Assembly (NCBI RefSeq): GCF_007035645.1
Contig: NZ_AP019632.1
Coordinates: 4,154,001 to 4,218,000, forward strand
DNA length: 64,000 nt
Origin: Enterobacter asburiae
GTDB lineage: Bacteria; Pseudomonadota; Gammaproteobacteria; Enterobacterales; Enterobacteriaceae
Direction: 5' to 3'
This document shows, one piece after another, positions 62,929-64,000 of the stretch; the stretch's first letter is position 1, and each line of letters begins with the position of its first letter. The translations under genes were made by a program, and so were the position numbers. The notes below the pieces were generated by a model. The model saw only the letters and a list, made by a program, of their open reading frames with translations. It was not told the origin of the DNA and ran no database searches.

Positions 62929-63066
62929 ACCCTTCCCCTAAAAAACGCCGCTGATATTCAGGCGTATCGATTTTGGCAAAACCGCCCCTGATTTGTACAC
63001 AAATTCAACGAGCACGAAAAGCCTGCGATTTCCGCCACTTATAAAAATCCTGACAAATCAGTTATA

Positions 63067-63082
63067 TACCACCTAAGGAGTA
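63067..63082 (+). promoter_or_regulatory. NarL/NarP site of the nirB promoter
   Basis: TACCACC-TA-AGGAGTA is a 7-2-7 inverted repeat. The second arm is a perfect NarL heptamer (TACTCCT in reverse) and the first matches 5 of 7. Its centre lies 28 bases upstream of the FNR centre, as in E. coli (-69.5 and -41.5). Confidence 0.75.
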
Positions 63083-63095
63083 GGCGAAGACGTAT

Positions 63096-63109
63096 TTGAT
63101 TTGCATCAA
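63096..63109 (+). promoter_or_regulatory. FNR site of the nirB promoter
   Basis: TTGAT-TTGC-ATCAA is a perfect FNR box. If it lies at -41.5, as in E. coli, the start is near 63144, and the following GCTGAATCGTTAAGGTAGGC stretch is the promoter core. Confidence 0.92.
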
Positions 63110-63166
63110 TAAGCGCCCCTGCTGAATCGTTAAGGTAGGCAATAATAGAAAAGAAATCGAGGCAAT

Positions 63167-64000
63167 AATGAGCAAAGTCAGACTCGCTATCATCGGTAAC
63201 GGCATGGTCGGCCACCGCTTTATCGAGGATCTTCTCGATAAGGCCGATGCTGAGCAGTTCGATATTACCGTGTTCTGTGAAGAACCCCGCAAGGCGTACG
63301 ACCGTGTGCACCTGTCTTCCTACTTTTCCCATCATACCGCCGAAGAGCTCTCTCTGGTGCGCGAAGGTTTCTACGAGAAGCATGGCGTAAAAGTGCTGGT
63401 GGGCGAACGCGCTATCACCATCAACCGTCAGGAAAAAGTGATCCACTCCAGCGCCGGGCGTACGGTTTTTTACGACAAGCTGATCATGGCGACGGGCTCC
63501 TATCCGTGGATCCCGCCGATCAAAGGCTCGGAAACTCAGGATTGCTTCGTCTACCGTACCATTGAAGACCTCAACGCCATCGAATCCTGCGCCCGTCGCA
63601 GCCGTCGCGGCGCGGTCGTCGGCGGCGGCCTGCTGGGTCTGGAAGCGGCAGGCGCGCTGAAAAACCTCGGCGTTGAAACCCACGTCATCGAATTTGCCCC
63701 GATGCTGATGGCCGAACAGCTCGACCACATGGGCGGTGACCAGCTGCGTCGTAAAATCGAAAGCATGGGCGTGAAGGTTCACACCAGCAAGAACACCAAA
63801 GAGATCGTTCAGGAAGGGACTGAAGCGCGCAAAACCATGCGCTTTGCCGACGGCAGCGAGCTGGAAGTGGACTTCATCGTCTTCTCCACCGGTATTCGTC
63901 CGCGCGACAAGCTGGCGACCCAGTGCGGGCTGGCCGTGGCGCAGCGCGGCGGGATCATGATCAACGACGCCTGCCAGACCTCCGATCCGGATATCTACGC
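63167..64000 (+). CDS. nirB: NADH-dependent nitrite reductase large subunit NirB (3' part outside the window)
   Basis: Cytoplasmic sirohaem enzyme that reduces nitrite to ammonia under anaerobic growth. Only the first 278 of about 847 residues are present, covering the FAD/NAD(P)H-binding part: GNGMVGHRFIEDLL near the start, GSYPWIPPIKG, and GGGLLGLEAAG. The ATG at 63167 (MSKVRLAIIGNGM) with GAGG upstream is the E. coli start. The sirohaem part, nirD, nirC and cysG would lie beyond the window. FNR and NarL/P sites precede it. Confidence 0.97.

Overview
The window is an ordinary, gene-dense stretch of enterobacterial chromosome. Gene content, protein sequences, promoter spacing and the 1542-nt 16S gene all look like Enterobacteriaceae. 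The 16S variable stretch at about 11170-11215 differs from Escherichia and resembles Enterobacter, Lelliottia or Leclercia, and the repeat at 45714-45743 is of the kind common in Enterobacter and Klebsiella. Genus placement is inference; comparisons with E. coli K-12 are from memory, not from a search.

Layout. (1) 1-6471: aspA 3' end, dcuA, cutA, dsbD and yjdC in the K-12 order, an accessory LysE-type exporter with an AraC-type regulator, and tRNA-Phe. (2) 6684-11661: a complete minus-strand rRNA operon (16S, tRNA-Glu, 23S, 5S) with P1, P2 and boxA sites. (3) 12132-16445: yrdA and the minus-strand yrdB-aroE-tsaC-yrdD-smg-dprA run. (4) 16573-22420: def-fmt-rsmB-trkA, mscL, and arfA, zntR and yhdN on the minus strand. 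(5) 22528-36181: the alpha, spc and S10 ribosomal protein operons, with rpoA and secY. (6) 36562-37762: an orphan prepilin peptidase domain, bfr and bfd. (7) 37942-44235: the str operon (rpsL-rpsG-fusA-tuf) and tusBCD-yheO. (8) 44402-56983: fkpA, slyX, slyD, yheV-kefB-kefG, yheSTU-prkB, yhfA, crp and yhfK. (9) 56980-64000: argD, pabA, a fic-like gene, ppiA, tsgA, a codA-like cytosine deaminase and the start of nirB.

The genes serve protein synthesis (rRNA, tRNAs, about 25 ribosomal proteins, EF-G, EF-Tu, Def, Fmt, RsmB, TsaC, Tus proteins, ArfA), transcription (RpoA, CRP), secretion (SecY), thiol and proline folding (DsbD, FkpA, SlyD, PpiA), K+ and osmotic control (TrkA, KefB/KefG, MscL), iron storage (Bfr/Bfd) and anaerobic metabolism (AspA, DcuA, NirB).

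The departures from K-12 are the interesting part. The aspA-to-tRNA-Phe block (about 94 min in K-12) lies next to the rrnD-to-nirB block (about 73-75 min), and the junction falls at the rRNA operon, which has an rrnD-like upstream flank but a tRNA-Glu spacer. The fic-like gene starts with what looks like the N-terminus of its partner antitoxin YhfG, including the Ser and Glu of the inhibitory helix, so it appears to be a natural antitoxin-toxin fusion. The gsp cluster between rpsJ and bfr is reduced to a protease-only prepilin peptidase, and a codA-like gene without codB sits between tsgA and nirB. I found no insertion sequence, prophage, CRISPR array or integrase.
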